Source: JANWYT01 sp034432435 (GTDB lineage Bacteria > Chloroflexota > Anaerolineae > Aggregatilineales > Phototrophicaceae). Taken from it: a stretch of 5,869 nucleotides of DNA. The stretch covers positions 1-5,869 of the forward strand of contig DAOUBS010000209.1 in assembly GCA_034432435.1 (NCBI GenBank), in the 5' to 3' direction. Within the stretch, counting starts at the first letter, position 1. Every line of letters begins with the position of its first letter. Below are positions 5,811 to 5,869 of this stretch, one piece after another. The notes under the pieces are model-generated. The model had not been told where the DNA came from and searched no databases. It saw nothing but the letters and a program-made list of their open reading frames with translations. The translations under genes were made by a program, and so were the position numbers.

Positions 5811-5869
5811 AGGTTGGCAGCGGCCTACTCTCCCACACCGTTGCCAGTGCAGTACCATCGGCGCTTGTG
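5811..5869 (-). rRNA. rrf: 5S ribosomal RNA, 3' part (5' end outside window)
   Basis: On the minus strand the sequence has the conserved 5S core AGCGCCGATGGTACTGC, then a hairpin CACTG-GCAA-CGGTG closed by a GNRA-type tetraloop, then GGGAGAGTAGG and CTGCCAACC. These are the known 3'-half elements of bacterial 5S rRNA. CTGCCAACC should pair with a GGTTGGCAG-like 5' end beyond the right edge (closing helix I). Roughly half of the usual 115-120 nt is present. The exact mature 3' end is uncertain by a few bases. It marks the end of an rRNA operon transcribed toward the protein genes. No strong terminator hairpin is seen in the next 100 bases, only a pyrimidine-rich stretch and a T-rich tract. Confidence 0.93.

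Noticed and set aside
5775..5812. Anti-Shine-Dalgarno-like TCACCTC in the pyrimidine-rich tract after 5S
   Set aside because: It resembles the 3' end of 16S rRNA only over a few bases, lies outside any rRNA, and is expected by chance in a pyrimidine-rich stretch.

Overview
This window looks like chromosomal DNA from a free-living bacterium, most plausibly a member of the Chloroflexota. That placement is inferred from the style of the membrane glycosyltransferase-like protein with its C-terminal beta-rich domain, the small DUF2007-type protein, and the moderately high GC content; no marker gene in the window proves it. Every supported feature lies on the minus strand, so transcription runs from the right edge (5869) to the left edge (1). 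There are no mobile elements, CRISPR arrays or tRNAs.

From right to left, the layout is as follows. The 3' part of a 5S rRNA gene sits at about 5811-5869 and is the end of an rRNA operon whose remainder lies beyond the right edge. About 110 bp later a tightly packed three-gene cluster begins: a DUF2007-type small protein (5450-5698), a P1/S58-family self-cleaving N-terminal-nucleophile hydrolase (4495-5457), and a polytopic GT-C-like membrane protein with a soluble C-terminal domain (2555-4507). Adjacent genes overlap by 8 and 13 bp, and each downstream start has its Shine-Dalgarno (SD) sequence inside the upstream gene. An AT-rich gap of 91 bp follows. It precedes a classical two-component pair, an OmpR/PhoB-type response regulator (1771-2463) and a PAS-containing membrane-anchored histidine kinase (267-1769), separated by one base and probably translationally coupled. 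Finally, a strong sigma70-type promoter (198-226) drives a complete FMN riboswitch aptamer (11-183), which must control a flavin gene lying off the left edge.

Functionally, the window joins three independent modules: a hydrolase/envelope-glycosylation cluster of unknown physiology, a signal-transduction pair whose stimulus cannot be read from sequence, and flavin-responsive control of a riboflavin synthesis or transport gene. None of these is a new kind of system. The points that deserve a second look are the catalytic-residue match of the P1 hydrolase to nylon-oligomer hydrolase NylC, the domain architecture of the GT-C-like protein and its TTG start, the riboswitch's two-hairpin variable arm, and the absence of an obvious terminator between the 5S gene and the next gene.
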